Origin: Desulfoluna butyratoxydans
GTDB taxonomy: Bacteria; Desulfobacterota; Desulfobacteria; Desulfobacterales; Desulfolunaceae
NCBI RefSeq assembly: GCF_900699765.1
Contig: NZ_CAADHO010000001.1
Coordinates: 806,001-870,000 of the forward strand
DNA length: 64,000 bases
Direction of reading: 5' to 3'
The position numbers and the translations under genes are program-made. Of the stretch, positions 26,197-34,964 are shown piece by piece (the stretch's first letter is position 1; each line of letters begins with the position of its first letter). The notes under the pieces are model-generated. The model was not told the origin of the DNA and did not search any database. It saw only the letters and a list, made by a program, of their open reading frames with translations.

Positions 26197-26407
26197 CAGG
26201 GCCAACGCATTTCATTTTTTGCCTCCGGCGGCCCTGCCGGGGGCCAAACGTTTGAAAAGTTAGACAAACAGGCTTCGCTTTTTTGGTGTGCACAGCGACC
26301 GTGCATAGCCCATCTTAATTTTTACGTTTTGCCGGAAAGTTTTTGCGGAGCTTTTTTCAAAAAGCGACCCGCCGGAGGCAACTGAATTGTTGCATGCGTT
26401 GGCCCTG
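26197..26407. repeat. MITE-like repeat with 14-bp terminal inverted repeats
   Basis: CAGGGCCAACGCAT (26197-26210) is repeated inverted without change at 26394-26407. Both ends continue into CCTCCGGCGG modules. A related element with the same outer ends lies at 38683-38943. No reading frame is visible inside. The rest of 26121-26426 has no gene. Confidence 0.85.
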
Positions 26408-26426
26408 ATGGTCCCGTCAAGGGGTC

Positions 26427-26455
26427 TTGACACCCCAGAACCCCTGTCCTATGAT
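26427..26455 (+). promoter_or_regulatory. Sigma-70-type promoter for the CGGC-domain gene
   Basis: Perfect TTGACA (26427-26432), a 17-bp spacer and TATGAT (26450-26455), 39 bp before the start codon. It lies only 20 bp beyond the end of the MITE-like repeat. Confidence 0.8.
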
Positions 26456-26493
26456 TCGGCCCAATATCTACTTTACCTCAAAAGGAGTAAAAC

Positions 26494-26838
26494 ATGAAAA
26501 AGGCGATTGTCGTAGGATGCGGCTCCTATCTGGAGTCTGGTTACGGATGCCCCGGTGAATGGCGATGTCTCAAGGCAGGTGCCATGGGCGACGGCAAATT
26601 CGAAGAACCCACCCAGATCATCGGGTTTGTGAAGTGCGAATGCCCCGGCCGTGCCGCAGCACCCAACGTCGGCATGACCATCAAGCTCTCCGGTGTCAAG
26701 CCCGACGCCATTTACCTGAGCAGCTGTATGGTGGGCGCCAAGCCCGACTGCCCCTACTCCACCCCGGAAGAAAAAGCCAAGTTCATCGAAGAAAAAACCG
26801 GTGTTCCCGTCATCTTAGGCACCCACGATTACAAATAA
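26494..26838 (+). CDS. CGGC-domain metal-binding protein
   Basis: 114 residues. Cys residues are spaced as in CGGC-domain proteins: C9 (V-G-C-G-S), C19, C25, then K-C-E-C-P-G near 49-53, S-C-M near 77 and D-C-P near 85. They suggest a bound metal or cluster. The family is small, cytoplasmic and of unknown function, frequent in anaerobes. AAAAGGAG precedes the ATG and a strong promoter lies directly upstream, so it is probably well expressed as a single gene. Confidence 0.88.
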   Translation: MKKAIVVGCGSYLESGYGCPGEWRCLKAGAMGDGKFEEPTQIIGFVKCECPGRAAAPNVGMTIKLSGVKPDAIYLSSCMVGAKPDCPYSTPEEKAKFIEEKTGVPVILGTHDYK

Positions 26839-27010
26839 GGGGTGTTTGAGGAGCCACACGGCAAGGCCCTTTTGGGCCATGCTGCTTGTCCTCAGCCCCA
26901 CCCGCCGCGCGCCCTTTGGCGTCGATGCCGCTTCCTGTCGGCCCTCGACATTGCCACAAGGGTGCGCCGCAGGTTCTGTATCTGATGCCTTCCAGGCCGT
27001 CATGTTTCTT

Positions 27011-27040
27011 TTTACAGAAACACCTTCTCTGTGATATAAC
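27011..27040 (+). promoter_or_regulatory. Possible promoter for the TrpR-like gene
   Basis: TTTACA (27011-27016), an 18-bp spacer and TATAAC (27035-27040), 39 bp before the ATG. Confidence 0.45.
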
Positions 27041-27079
27041 CCCATTTCAATCGACCTTTGACCTTACCCCCGGAGCGAC

Positions 27080-27361
27080 ATGATGAAAGAGGCCTACGAC
27101 GAATTATTGAGCGTGCTCGCAGAGACCACCGACCTGGAAAAGGTGCGCGCCTTCCTTGACGACATCCTCACCCCCAAGGAGCGCTCGGATCTTGCCATGC
27201 GATGGCAGCTCATGGTGGAACTCCATCAGGGACAGACCCAGCGAAGCATCGCCAAGCGCCACAACATCAGCCTCTGCAAGATCACCCGGGGCTCTAAGAT
27301 CCTCAAGACCGAAGACTCCTTCACCGCCAACGCCCTCAAAAAACGCCACCCCAAAGAGTAG
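27080..27361 (+). CDS. TrpR/YerC-family DNA-binding protein
   Basis: 93 residues, all helical. The core L-D-D-I-L-T-P-K-E-R-S-D-L-A-M-R-W-Q-L near 26-44 and the HTH Q-R-S-I-A-K-R-H-N-I-S-L-C-K-I-T-R near 54-70 fit the Trp-repressor superfamily of the YerC/YecD type. There is no sign that it controls tryptophan genes here; none is nearby. The start at 27080 follows GGAGCG. It may bind its own promoter region. It is likely monocistronic, as repeats follow the stop codon. Confidence 0.9.
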   Translation: MMKEAYDELLSVLAETTDLEKVRAFLDDILTPKERSDLAMRWQLMVELHQGQTQRSIAKRHNISLCKITRGSKILKTEDSFTANALKKRHPKE

Positions 27362-27365
27362 TCCA

Positions 27366-27620
27366 CGCCTCCGGCAGACCTGCCGTGAGCCATCAGTTGC
27401 CGACTTTTATGCGATGTGCCTGGCTTGACGCACAGGCCATGCTTTTGCGCGCACCCAGCCTCCGGCCTTGCAGGGTGAAGCCATCTCGGCTGTGGAGGCA
27501 GAGCCTCCGTGCGTCATTCCCAGGCAGAGCCTGGGAACGAAAGGTCCCCTGATGCAGACTCGGTATTCAACACGGGCGAAGCCCGTCAGCAAATGCGCAG
27601 GGCGAGGAACGAGCCCCCAA
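27366..27620. repeat. Mosaic of dispersed repeat modules
   Basis: Contains CCTCCGGC ends, GGAGGCAGAGCCTCC, an inverted repeat around TTCCCAGGCAGAGCCTGGGAA, and half of a hairpin module with GAGGAACGAGC near 27600. The same modules occur in the same neighbourhood at 46797-47120. No gene is visible. Confidence 0.78.
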
Positions 27621-27626
27621 CCCTGT

Positions 27627-28628
27627 TTAGAGCCACTGGACGGATGAAAGGGGGTAGGAGACGCGGACGGTGCGGCCCGGTTCCGGGAGCTGGTGGGGAG
27701 GGCAGGAGAGGGTGAGGGGAAATCCGGCGCCAATGAGGGTAACCCGGGCGCCTGTCCGGCCTTTTTCCAGGGCGGTTTCCCGCACCTCGGCGTCGAACCC
27801 GGCTTCGTGGGCCCCTTCTTCCGTCCCCATGCGAAGGCATCGCTCGGGGACGGCGGCCACGGCATCGGCCGACGGGGGTTCGGGAAGGGCAATGGTCCCC
27901 TGCCCTGTGCCGGCAACCCACGCGCCGGAGGCAGGGTCTTTGGCAAAGGGACCGAAAAGGAGAAGGCCCATCTTTTCGGTGACGCGCCGCCCCCGAAAGA
28001 AAAAGAGGATCTCGTCGCTGACGCTGTCGAGCCAGGCCGCGTCGTGGCTGGTGAGGATCACGGTTTTTCCGGGCTGAGCGGCAAAGGCGAGGATGGCCTG
28101 ATGGATGAGAAAGGAACTGGCCGCGTCCACGCTGGCCGTGGGCTCATCTAAGATCAGCACCTCAGGGTCCAGAACCAGGCGGGCTGCAAGGGCCACCCTC
28201 TGGGCTTCGCCCCCGGAGAGTTCATGTCGCCTGCGCCGGGAAAAGGCATCAAAATCCAGGCCCACCCGGGCAAGGGCCCGGCCCACCTTGTCGGCCACGT
28301 CCGTGGTCTCTTTTTTTAAGGAGAGGCCGTAGCGCACGTTGTCAAAGACGCTGCGATCCAGCAGAAAGGGGGTCTGGGGCATGAGGGTCACGCGGTGGCG
28401 GACTGCCGGGGAAAAGGGGTGCTCTTCCCGGCCTTCAAAAAGGACCCGACCCTCATCGGGTCGCTCCACAAAGGCCAGAAGGCTCAGCAGGGTGCTCTTG
28501 CCGCTGCCGTTGGGCCCGGCAATGCCCGTGACCCGGCCTGCGGGAATGGAAAAAGAGCACCGATCCAGGGCCCTGGCCGCACCGAAACACCGGGACACCT
28601 CTTCCAGCTGATACAAAGGGCGATCCAT
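27627..28628 (-). CDS. tupC: Tungstate ABC transporter ATPase
   Basis: 333 residues from the ATG at 28628, which follows AGGAGGT; the frame runs further upstream but only into low-quality sequence overlapping the permease. The ATPase shows Walker A G-P-N-G-S-G-K-S-T near 38-46, signature L-S-G-G-E-A-Q-R-V near 135-143 and Walker B V-L-I-L-D-E-P-T near 156-163. About 100 further residues at the C-terminus (for example A-R-V-T-L-I-G-A-G-F) look like a TOBE/MOP-type ligand domain. It powers import through TupB. The gene starts 2 bp after tupB. Confidence 0.92.
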   Translation of the reverse strand: MDRPLYQLEEVSRCFGAARALDRCSFSIPAGRVTGIAGPNGSGKSTLLSLLAFVERPDEGRVLFEGREEHPFSPAVRHRVTLMPQTPFLLDRSVFDNVRYGLSLKKETTDVADKVGRALARVGLDFDAFSRRRRHELSGGEAQRVALAARLVLDPEVLILDEPTASVDAASSFLIHQAILAFAAQPGKTVILTSHDAAWLDSVSDEILFFFRGRRVTEKMGLLLFGPFAKDPASGAWVAGTGQGTIALPEPPSADAVAAVPERCLRMGTEEGAHEAGFDAEVRETALEKGRTGARVTLIGAGFPLTLSCPPHQLPEPGRTVRVSYPLSSVQWL

Positions 28629-28630
28629 GC

Positions 28631-29314
28631 CTACCTCCTGAAAACCGACACGCTGACATTGACCACCAGGGCGATGCTGAGCAGCACCAGTCCCAGGGCG
28701 ATGCCCTCGGCAAACATGCCCTTGCCCGTTTCCAGGGCAATGGCCGTGGTGATGGTGCGGGTGTGCCATTTGATGTTTCCCCCCACCATCATGGAGATCC
28801 CCACCTCGGTCATCACCCGCCCCATGGCTGTCATGGCCGCGGCCACGATGCCGTAGCGCACTTCCCACAGGGTGGTGAAGAAGAGCTGGCGCTTGTCGGC
28901 CCCCAAAGAGACCAGGGTGAGCCGCATGCCGTTGTCCAGGTTGTCCAGGGTTGCCGCGGTAAGGGCGGTGATGACGGGAAGGGCCAGAATGGTCTGGCCC
29001 ACGGAGATGGCGGGAATCGTGAAAAGAAGGCCCAACCCGCCCAACGGCCCCCGATTGGAGAGGAACGCATATACCAGCAGGCCGATGAAGACTGTCGGAA
29101 GGGCCAACATTGTATCCACGATGGTGCGCGCCGTTTTTTTCCCCCGGAACTCACAGTATCCGAGGAAAAAACCGGCGGGCACCCCGATGAAAAGGGACAT
29201 GCCCATGGAAAGAAAGGCTGCCTTGAGGGTGGTGGTGACCGCCGAAAGGGTCTGGGGGTCTGCCTGAATCAGCAGCACCAGGGCCCGATAAAAACCGTCA
29301 ACGAGAAAATCCAC
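28631..29314 (-). CDS. tupB: Tungstate ABC transporter permease
   Basis: 227 residues with about six membrane helices. The EAA-type loop is seen near 135-155 (S-L-G-A-D-K-R-Q-L-F-F-T-T-L-W-E). An internal L-A-L-P-V-I-T-A-L marks the inner-membrane permease core. The sequence fits TupB/WtpB-like permeases rather than the larger ModB. It lies 21 bp after tupA and 2 bp before tupC in one minus-strand operon. Confidence 0.93.
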   Translation of the reverse strand: MDFLVDGFYRALVLLIQADPQTLSAVTTTLKAAFLSMGMSLFIGVPAGFFLGYCEFRGKKTARTIVDTMLALPTVFIGLLVYAFLSNRGPLGGLGLLFTIPAISVGQTILALPVITALTAATLDNLDNGMRLTLVSLGADKRQLFFTTLWEVRYGIVAAAMTAMGRVMTEVGISMMVGGNIKWHTRTITTAIALETGKGMFAEGIALGLVLLSIALVVNVSVSVFRR

Positions 29315-29335
29315 CGCCCCTCCTTGGTCCTGGCC

Positions 29336-30160
29336 TTATTGGGCGTTGGGGGTAAACAGCGCCATGCCCAGCAGGCGGAAATCGGCGATGAGCTTCTGGG
29401 CCCTGTCGCCTGCCATCCACGCGGAGAAGGCCTCGGCCAGCTCCTTTTGGGCATCTGGGCAGTTGCTGCTATTGAGGATCAGCACGCTGTACTGATTCTT
29501 CAAAATGGCGCCGCCTTCCACGAGAACCTTCAAAGGCGGGTTGCCGCCGTTCTTGTGGCTGTACTTGATGTAGGTGCCGCGGTCGGTCATGGTGTAACCG
29601 CCGCGCTCTGCGGTGATGTTAAGAGACGCCAGCATGCCCTGGCCGGTCTGGACGTACCAGGCTTCCTTTTCGGGAAGGGGGCCGCCCGCCGCTTTCCAGA
29701 GCAGCTTCTCTTTTTTGTTGGTGCCGGAGTTGTCCCCGCGGCTCACAAAGGTCTTGCCTTTGGTGCGGATGGTGGCAAGGGCCTTTTCCACGGCCATGCC
29801 CTTGACCTTTGCCGGGTCGGCTTCGGGGCCGACGATGACAAAGTCGTTGAACATGATCTCTTTGCGGGACTCGGCGTAGCCGTCTTTGATGTACTTCTTC
29901 TCGGCAGGGGGCGCATGGACGAGGAGCACGTCCACGTCACAGTTCATGCCCAGCTTCAGGGCCTTGCCCGTTCCAACAGAGGTCCACTTGAGCTCAATGC
30001 CCGTGTCCTTGGTGAACTCCGGGGCCAGGTAGTCCAGGAGTCCGGTGTTGTCGGTGCTGGTGGTGGTGGCCATCATAAGCGCCTTGGCCTGAACACTTCC
30101 CGCCACGGCAATGGCCGCCACAAGGGCCATCATCGTGGTCATAAATCGTCTCTTCATCAT
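29336..30160 (-). CDS. tupA: Tungstate-binding periplasmic protein
   Basis: About 274 residues from the ATG at 30160, which gives a standard signal peptide (M-M-K-R-R-F, a hydrophobic core, A-x-A near residue 25). A start at 30196, coupled to the regulator stop, is also possible. The mature N-terminus has the T-T-T-S-T-D-N-T-G-L-L-D motif characteristic of TupA oxyanion binding. It also has S-R-G-D-N-S-G-T near 130 and a Y-T-M-T-D-R-G-T-Y motif near 192. TupA prefers tungstate over molybdate. Tungsten enzymes such as formate dehydrogenases are common in sulfate reducers. Confidence 0.94.
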   Translation of the reverse strand: MMKRRFMTTMMALVAAIAVAGSVQAKALMMATTTSTDNTGLLDYLAPEFTKDTGIELKWTSVGTGKALKLGMNCDVDVLLVHAPPAEKKYIKDGYAESRKEIMFNDFVIVGPEADPAKVKGMAVEKALATIRTKGKTFVSRGDNSGTNKKEKLLWKAAGGPLPEKEAWYVQTGQGMLASLNITAERGGYTMTDRGTYIKYSHKNGGNPPLKVLVEGGAILKNQYSVLILNSSNCPDAQKELAEAFSAWMAGDRAQKLIADFRLLGMALFTPNAQ

Positions 30161-30197
30161 GGTAAATCCCATCCCTTGTTGCATCTGGTTGTTCATG

Positions 30198-31124
30198 TCA
30201 CGGACCGTCGGGAAACCGCATCAGCCCGCTCCCCTCAATATCGTATCCGGTCAAGCCCTGTTTCAACTCGTTGAGAGAGCTCTCCCGAAGCAGGGCCAGA
30301 AAGCCCTGAACCCTTCGATCAAAATAGAACTCACGCAGCACAAGCAGGTCGAACCGCTCCCGTCGCAGGGGATAAAAGCCAAGCCCCAGAAGCTCTGCCA
30401 CGGTCCGGATGCCCGGTCCGGCGTCGGCCCGGCCGGAGAGCACGGCCAGCCCCACGTCCATATGGCGGGAAACCTCCTCACCGTAGCCGTCGAGGCTCAC
30501 GGCCTCAATGCCGCACGCCTTGAGTTCCCGGTCGAAAAGAAGCCGGGTGCCTGTTCCCAGGGGACGGTTGACAATGCGAATCCCGGGCGCCGAAAGGTCG
30601 GCCACACCGGAAAAATCGGTCCAGCCCGGGCGGTACACGATGCCCTGCTCCCGGTGGCAGAAGTTGATCACCACCGGCTGACGCTCCAGCTCCCGACCGG
30701 CAAACTCAAAGTTGTAGTCCTGGTCGTCGGTGGATACGAGGTGGCTGGAGGCGATATGGCACATACCGCTCTTAAGAGCCTGGATGCCCCCCATACTGCC
30801 CACGTTGCCAAAGACCGCCAGCTCTCCCCGACGGCTCCTGTTGTACTGGGAAAGCACCCGGTCCAGCAGCAGGTCGTTGCTCCCGGCCACCACCAGGGGG
30901 CCGCTGCCGCCGGTGTGGATATGGGCGGCATCCGGGTAGTTGATGGTGCTGTTCTCCACCCACTGCTCCACCAGGTATCTGGGGAAGAGCCACTTTCCCG
31001 TGACCTTGGACGCGGGCAGGCCTTTGTCCGAAATCAGCTGATAGACCATCTTCTCGTTGACACCGAGAAAATCGGCCACCTCTCTGGTGGTTAGAAGGTC
31101 TTTTCCACGACCCCTGTTTTTCAT
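30198..31124 (-). CDS. Excisionase-HTH regulator with periplasmic-binding-like sensor domain (TunR-like)
   Basis: About 308 residues from the ATG at 31124, after AAGGGGGA. Residues 8-55 are an excisionase/MerR-type HTH (L-L-T-T-R-E-V-A-D-F-L-G-V near 8-20). Residues about 75-290 resemble the substrate-binding-like domain found in molybdate/tungstate regulators (V-A-G-S-N-D, I-V-N-R-P-L-G-T-G-T-R). It is the first gene of the tup operon, with its stop overlapping the tupA region. A tungstate-responsive regulator with this kind of HTH, TunR, is known in Desulfovibrio; equivalence here is inferred. A TTGACA lies on the minus strand at 31189-31184, but the -10 is poor. Confidence 0.87.
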   Translation of the reverse strand: MKNRGRGKDLLTTREVADFLGVNEKMVYQLISDKGLPASKVTGKWLFPRYLVEQWVENSTINYPDAAHIHTGGSGPLVVAGSNDLLLDRVLSQYNRSRRGELAVFGNVGSMGGIQALKSGMCHIASSHLVSTDDQDYNFEFAGRELERQPVVINFCHREQGIVYRPGWTDFSGVADLSAPGIRIVNRPLGTGTRLLFDRELKACGIEAVSLDGYGEEVSRHMDVGLAVLSGRADAGPGIRTVAELLGLGFYPLRRERFDLLVLREFYFDRRVQGFLALLRESSLNELKQGLTGYDIEGSGLMRFPDGP

Positions 31125-31505
31125 CCATCCCCCTTGAAACAATGCATTTCAGCGTTTCAGAGTTACCCATCCCATCCATTTCTTGTCAACTCATTTTGAA
31201 GAGACAGACCAAGAATAACTCAAAATGACCCATGATGACAACCAGCCCCCATCTTGTCCCTTTTCCGCCGGTTTTTCCAAAGCCTCATTTCGTGTTTCAC
31301 GCCGCCCCGCCCCTTGCCAAAGCAAAATTTGTCTTTATCTTTTGGTGAATACACTTCGGATTCATCCCCTTCAGCGCCCCAAAGGCCAGAAAGAATGCAG
31401 ACCGACGTCCCGCAATCCGCACCGCCAGCCATTGCGGGCCAAGGTACCGGGCGCAGGGGCGATGTTTCCGAGCCCGAATATTTCATTCTCATCAAGGAGT
31501 CTTCC
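31125..31505. other. Divergent spacer between the tup regulator and htpX
   Basis: AT-rich near the regulator. GAGTT and AACTC lie 33 bp apart around the minus-strand TTGACA and could be part of an operator. The frame of htpX continues upstream to 31254 through a TTG, but the residues there have low complexity and no family match. Confidence 0.35.
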
Positions 31506-32420
31506 ATGGGCAACCAGATCAAAACCACCATGCTCTTAACGGTCTTAACCCTTCTTATTATCATGGCAGGACGTGTCATCGGCGGCCAGGCTGGCATGGT
31601 CATCGCCCTGGTCCTGGCCGGGGGCATGAACTTCTTCTCCTACTTCTACTCGGACAAGATGGTCCTTAAAATGTACAAGGCCAGGGAGGTGAGCCGAACC
31701 GAAGCGCCCAAACTCTACGCCATGGTCGAAGAGCTTGCAGGTCGCGCCGGGCTTCCCATGCCCAGGGTGTGCATCATCCCCCAGCAGGCCCCCAACGCCT
31801 TTGCCACGGGCCGCAACCCGGAACACGGGGTGGTGGCCGTCACCCAGGGCCTTCTGGACCTCATGGGTCCCGAAGAGGTCAAAGGGGTCCTGGCCCATGA
31901 GCTGGGCCACATCAAGAACCGCGACATCCTCGTGGGCACCGTGGCCGCCACCCTGGCCGGTGCCATCATGACCCTTGCGTCCATGGCCCGCTGGGCCGCC
32001 ATCTTCGGCGGAGGGCGCAGTGATGAAGAAGGAGGCTCCGGCATCTTCGGCCTCATCGCCATGAGCATCATCGCCCCCATGGCCGCCATGCTTGTCCAGA
32101 TGGCCATCTCCAGGTCCCGGGAGTACCTGGCCGACGCCACCGCCGCCCAGCTCACCGGCAACCCCGAAGGCCTGGCAGGCGCCCTTGAAAAACTGGGGGC
32201 CGCCTCCAGCCGCATCCCCATGGACGCGGAACCGGCAACGGCCCACATGTTCATCACCAACCCCCTGTCGGGCCGCAGCCTGGCCAACCTCTTCTCCACC
32301 CACCCTCCCATCGAAGAGCGGGTGGCCAAGCTCCGGGGCACGCGTCCCCGCCCCACGGGCGGCAGCCCCAAGGGCCCTTCCGGCCCCGCCAACCCCTGGG
32401 ACCACATCCGGGGAAAGTAA
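31506..32420 (+). CDS. htpX: HtpX-family M48 membrane zinc protease
   Basis: 304 residues from the ATG at 31506, after AAGGAG. Two N-terminal membrane helices (about 8-22 and 26-46) precede the zinc site H131-E-L-G-H135, with the third ligand in S-R-E-Y-L-A-D-A near 205. Two further hydrophobic helices lie near 145-195. HtpX degrades misfolded inner-membrane proteins with its active site in the cytoplasm and works alongside FtsH. The C-terminal tail is Pro/Gly-rich. Length and layout are normal for the family. Confidence 0.96.
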   Translation: MGNQIKTTMLLTVLTLLIIMAGRVIGGQAGMVIALVLAGGMNFFSYFYSDKMVLKMYKAREVSRTEAPKLYAMVEELAGRAGLPMPRVCIIPQQAPNAFATGRNPEHGVVAVTQGLLDLMGPEEVKGVLAHELGHIKNRDILVGTVAATLAGAIMTLASMARWAAIFGGGRSDEEGGSGIFGLIAMSIIAPMAAMLVQMAISRSREYLADATAAQLTGNPEGLAGALEKLGAASSRIPMDAEPATAHMFITNPLSGRSLANLFSTHPPIEERVAKLRGTRPRPTGGSPKGPSGPANPWDHIRGK

Positions 32421-32426
32421 AAAAGA

Positions 32427-32505
32427 AGCCTCCAAAGCTTATTGCCCTTGCGCTTTCTCCTTCGTTCCTCAGGAAAAATCGCAAGGGCCGGCGGCCTTTT
32501 GGGGC
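32427..32505. repeat. Dispersed repeat fragment with CGTTCCTC-loop hairpin
   Basis: AAAGC precedes a stem GCCCTTGCG/CGCAAGGGC (32444-32452 with 32480-32488) around a TTCGTTCCTC loop, then a GGCGGCC end. The remaining spacer to 32807 has no gene that I can see and probably carries the marC promoter. Confidence 0.8.
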
Positions 32506-32807
32506 GGTGTCATCAAAAACACCCCGGTGACCGATACGATGACGAAGGCCACTACGCCCCATTCACCACTCACCATTCACTACACCCTATTCACCATCCC
32601 CTACTCCCCGTTTGCGTCCCCCTCCAAGATTTTATAAAATCCTTTCAAATTCCTGTTTTATCCCTCCCTGATTTGGTGTATACAAAGCTGCCTCCCCATG
32701 GAACATCTGTCGTTTTCCAAACCCGGGGAGCTGTTTGCCCGGCTGCCGGAGCCCGAAGTGTCCCGGCGTGCCCATGCGTAGTATTCTGAATCAAGGAAGC
32801 AAGCCCC

Positions 32808-33407
32808 GTGGACCTCTCTTTGTTCATCAACGACGCCCTGAAGATCTTCTTTATCTTCACCCCCTTTTTCGTTCTCTCCGCCTTCATCTCCATGACCCAG
32901 GAGATGGAAGAAAAGGAGAAAAAATGCCTGGCCCTGCGGGTGACCTTCGGCATCATCGTCATCTCTTTCTGCGTCTTTCTCTTCGGGAAATACCTCTTTG
33001 CCCTCTTCGGCATCACCCTGGATGCCTTCCGCATCGGGGCAGGCAGCATCCTCTTCCTCTCGGGGGTCTCCATGGTGGGGGGCAGCTCCAACATCAAGAG
33101 CGCCGGGGAGGGCAACGACATCGCCATCGTGCCTCTGGCCCTGCCCATCACCGTCGGTCCCGGGGGGATCGGGGTCCTGCTCCTCTTCGGCGCAGAAGCC
33201 ACCACCCTTCCGGCCAAACTGGAGATCGGTGCGGCCATCCTCACGGCCTCAGGCTTTGTGGGTTCCATGCTCTTCTTCGCGCCCCTGGTGGTCAAAGCCG
33301 TGGGCAAGCAGGGGGTGGTCATCCTCTCCAAGGTCACGGGCCTCATGATCTCCGCCATCTCCGCCCAGATCATCTTCACCGGCATCCGAAATTTTCTGCT
33401 GCTATAG
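32808..33407 (+). CDS. MarC-family integral membrane protein
   Basis: 199 residues with six membrane helices. Translation begins at a GTG, 32808, placed 9 bp after AAGGA. The family motif A-L-P-I-T-V-G-P-G-G-I-G-V-L near 113-126 and the I-G-A-G-S-I-L-F-L-S-G near 77-87 are clear. MarC proteins were once linked to antibiotic resistance, but their function is unknown; some are proposed to be transporters. It appears to be a single gene. Confidence 0.93.
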   Translation: MDLSLFINDALKIFFIFTPFFVLSAFISMTQEMEEKEKKCLALRVTFGIIVISFCVFLFGKYLFALFGITLDAFRIGAGSILFLSGVSMVGGSSNIKSAGEGNDIAIVPLALPITVGPGGIGVLLLFGAEATTLPAKLEIGAAILTASGFVGSMLFFAPLVVKAVGKQGVVILSKVTGLMISAISAQIIFTGIRNFLLL

Positions 33408-33413
33408 AATAAA

Positions 33414-33480
33414 AGCCTCCGGCGGGTCGCTTTTTGAAAAAAGCTTCCGTCTTCGCCTTCGGCAGGGCCACCGGAGGCAA
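33414..33480. repeat. Short dispersed repeat copy
   Basis: GCCTCCGGCGG at the left and CACCGGAGGC at the right enclose the TCGCTTTTTGAAAAAAGC module. It follows marC closely and may act as its terminator. The sequence up to 33753 has no visible gene. Confidence 0.78.
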
Positions 33481-33753
33481 TTTTGAGCTGAAAACGATGA
33501 AGGGCATTTAGCATTTTTTAAACAGCTCCCCCCCACGAACACCCTTGTCCCCTGGTTTCGGTCGATCTTTAGCGGTTGTTTTGAAAGCCCCCAACAGGGC
33601 TACTGAAGGTTTTTTCCCTTCAACCGCCCCGCCTTCTATAACCCATCCCCTATGCCCCATGACCTGCTTCCCCCTTGCAAGCACCCGACAAAATCGGCAG
33701 GATAGGAGCCATGAAAGCCGAACCCCACAACCACACAGCCTAAGGGACCGCCC

Positions 33754-34701
33754 ATGATCCCCCTGAGAGATACCCTCACCTCCCGCACCCTGCCGGTGGT
33801 GAACACCACCCTTATTGTCATCAACCTCCTGGTCTTTCTGCAGACGTTGTCGCAACCAGCCCACTTTTACCATATTTACGGACTGGTCCCGGCGCGCTAC
33901 ACCACCCCTGCGGCCTGGGAGTACTTTGGCGTGACGGGCCAGATGACGGCCCTGGTCTCTTTCATGTTTCTCCACGGCGGCTGGCTGCACCTTTTCGGCA
34001 ACATGCTCAGCCTATACATCTTCGGGGACAACGTGGAAGACCGGCTGGGCCATGTACGCTACCTTCTCTTCTATCTGGGCGGGGGTGTCGTCTCCGGGCT
34101 CTCCCACATGCTTTTGAATCCGGGCTCCACCGTGCCCACCATCGGGGCCAGCGGTGCCGTGGCAGCGGTCATGGGGGCTTATTTCCTCCTCTACCCCCGG
34201 GCCAAGGTCCTGACCCTGGTGCCCCTGTTCTTCATCCCCCTTTTCTTTGAAATTCCGGCTTTCATCTTTCTCGGAATCTGGTTTCTCATGCAGTTCTTCA
34301 ACGCCACCGGCGGCAGTGCCAGCGCCATTGCCTGGTGGGCGCACATCGGCGGGTTTCTCTGCGGCATGGCCTTTGTTCTGGTCACCGGCGCCCGCAAGGC
34401 GCCCACCAAACCACACAGGTTCCAGGCCGTCCGGTCACGGTCCCCGCGCCTGCAGATCATCCATGTCCGCGTGGACCAGGGAGGCTTCAACCTCACCGGG
34501 CGCCTTGCCATCACGCCCAAAGAGGCACGCAAAGGGGCGGTCAAGCGCATCAACCTCTTCCGCTTCGGCAAGGGCCGCCTCATCAAGATCACCGTGCCAC
34601 CCGGTGTCGAACCGGGCAAACGGCTTCGCTTAAAAGGCCTGGGGCTTCCCCACCCCAACGGGTCACGGGGCGATCTTTTCCTCACCATTGCCATGGATTG
34701 A
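33754..34701 (+). CDS. Rhomboid protease fused to a DnaJ C-terminal-like domain
   Basis: 315 residues. Residues 1-212 are a six-helix rhomboid: oxyanion residues H79 and N83 (H-L-F-G-N), nucleophile S133 in G-A-S-G, and catalytic H197 in A-H-I-G-G. After a basic linker, residues about 245-315 resemble the peptide-binding C-terminal domain of DnaJ/CbpA: P-K-E-A-R-K-G then I-T-V-P-P-G-V-E-P-G-K-R-L-R-L-K-G-L-G and R-G-D-L-F-L-T-I. The domain would lie in the cytoplasm and could present or capture substrates for intramembrane cleavage. Rhomboid assignment is strong; the second domain is by motif recognition. Confidence 0.93.
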   Translation: MIPLRDTLTSRTLPVVNTTLIVINLLVFLQTLSQPAHFYHIYGLVPARYTTPAAWEYFGVTGQMTALVSFMFLHGGWLHLFGNMLSLYIFGDNVEDRLGHVRYLLFYLGGGVVSGLSHMLLNPGSTVPTIGASGAVAAVMGAYFLLYPRAKVLTLVPLFFIPLFFEIPAFIFLGIWFLMQFFNATGGSASAIAWWAHIGGFLCGMAFVLVTGARKAPTKPHRFQAVRSRSPRLQIIHVRVDQGGFNLTGRLAITPKEARKGAVKRINLFRFGKGRLIKITVPPGVEPGKRLRLKGLGLPHPNGSRGDLFLTIAMD

Positions 34702-34795
34702 TGGAGCCGAAATCATCGGACAACGGCCGGTGCCGTTGTCCGATCCCCCTGCCTTTTCTTGGTGTTAGCCCAAAGAGATCGCTTCCCCCTTTGTA

Positions 34796-34824
34796 TTGAC
34801 ATTCCCGAACAATACTCATAGTAT
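34796..34824 (+). promoter_or_regulatory. Sigma-70-type promoter with overlapping palindrome
   Basis: TTGACA (34796-34801), a 17-bp spacer and TAGTAT (34819-34824). A palindrome AATACT-CAT-AGTATT (34811-34825) covers the -10 and could be an operator. The gene start is 141 bp downstream. Confidence 0.55.
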
Positions 34825-34964
34825 TTTCCTTCCCACGTTTTTTTACAGGCATTACTGCATCTTCAAAAATAACATAGTTCATGTGCGCCACCATGGTACC
34901 AAGGCAAGATCCGCGGGCTTCGAGCCCCATGGAGACATTGAAACAGCAAGGGGGGATATGGGTT

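Noticed and set aside
28763-30274. 503-residue plus-strand frame
   Set aside because: Antisense to tupB and tupA.
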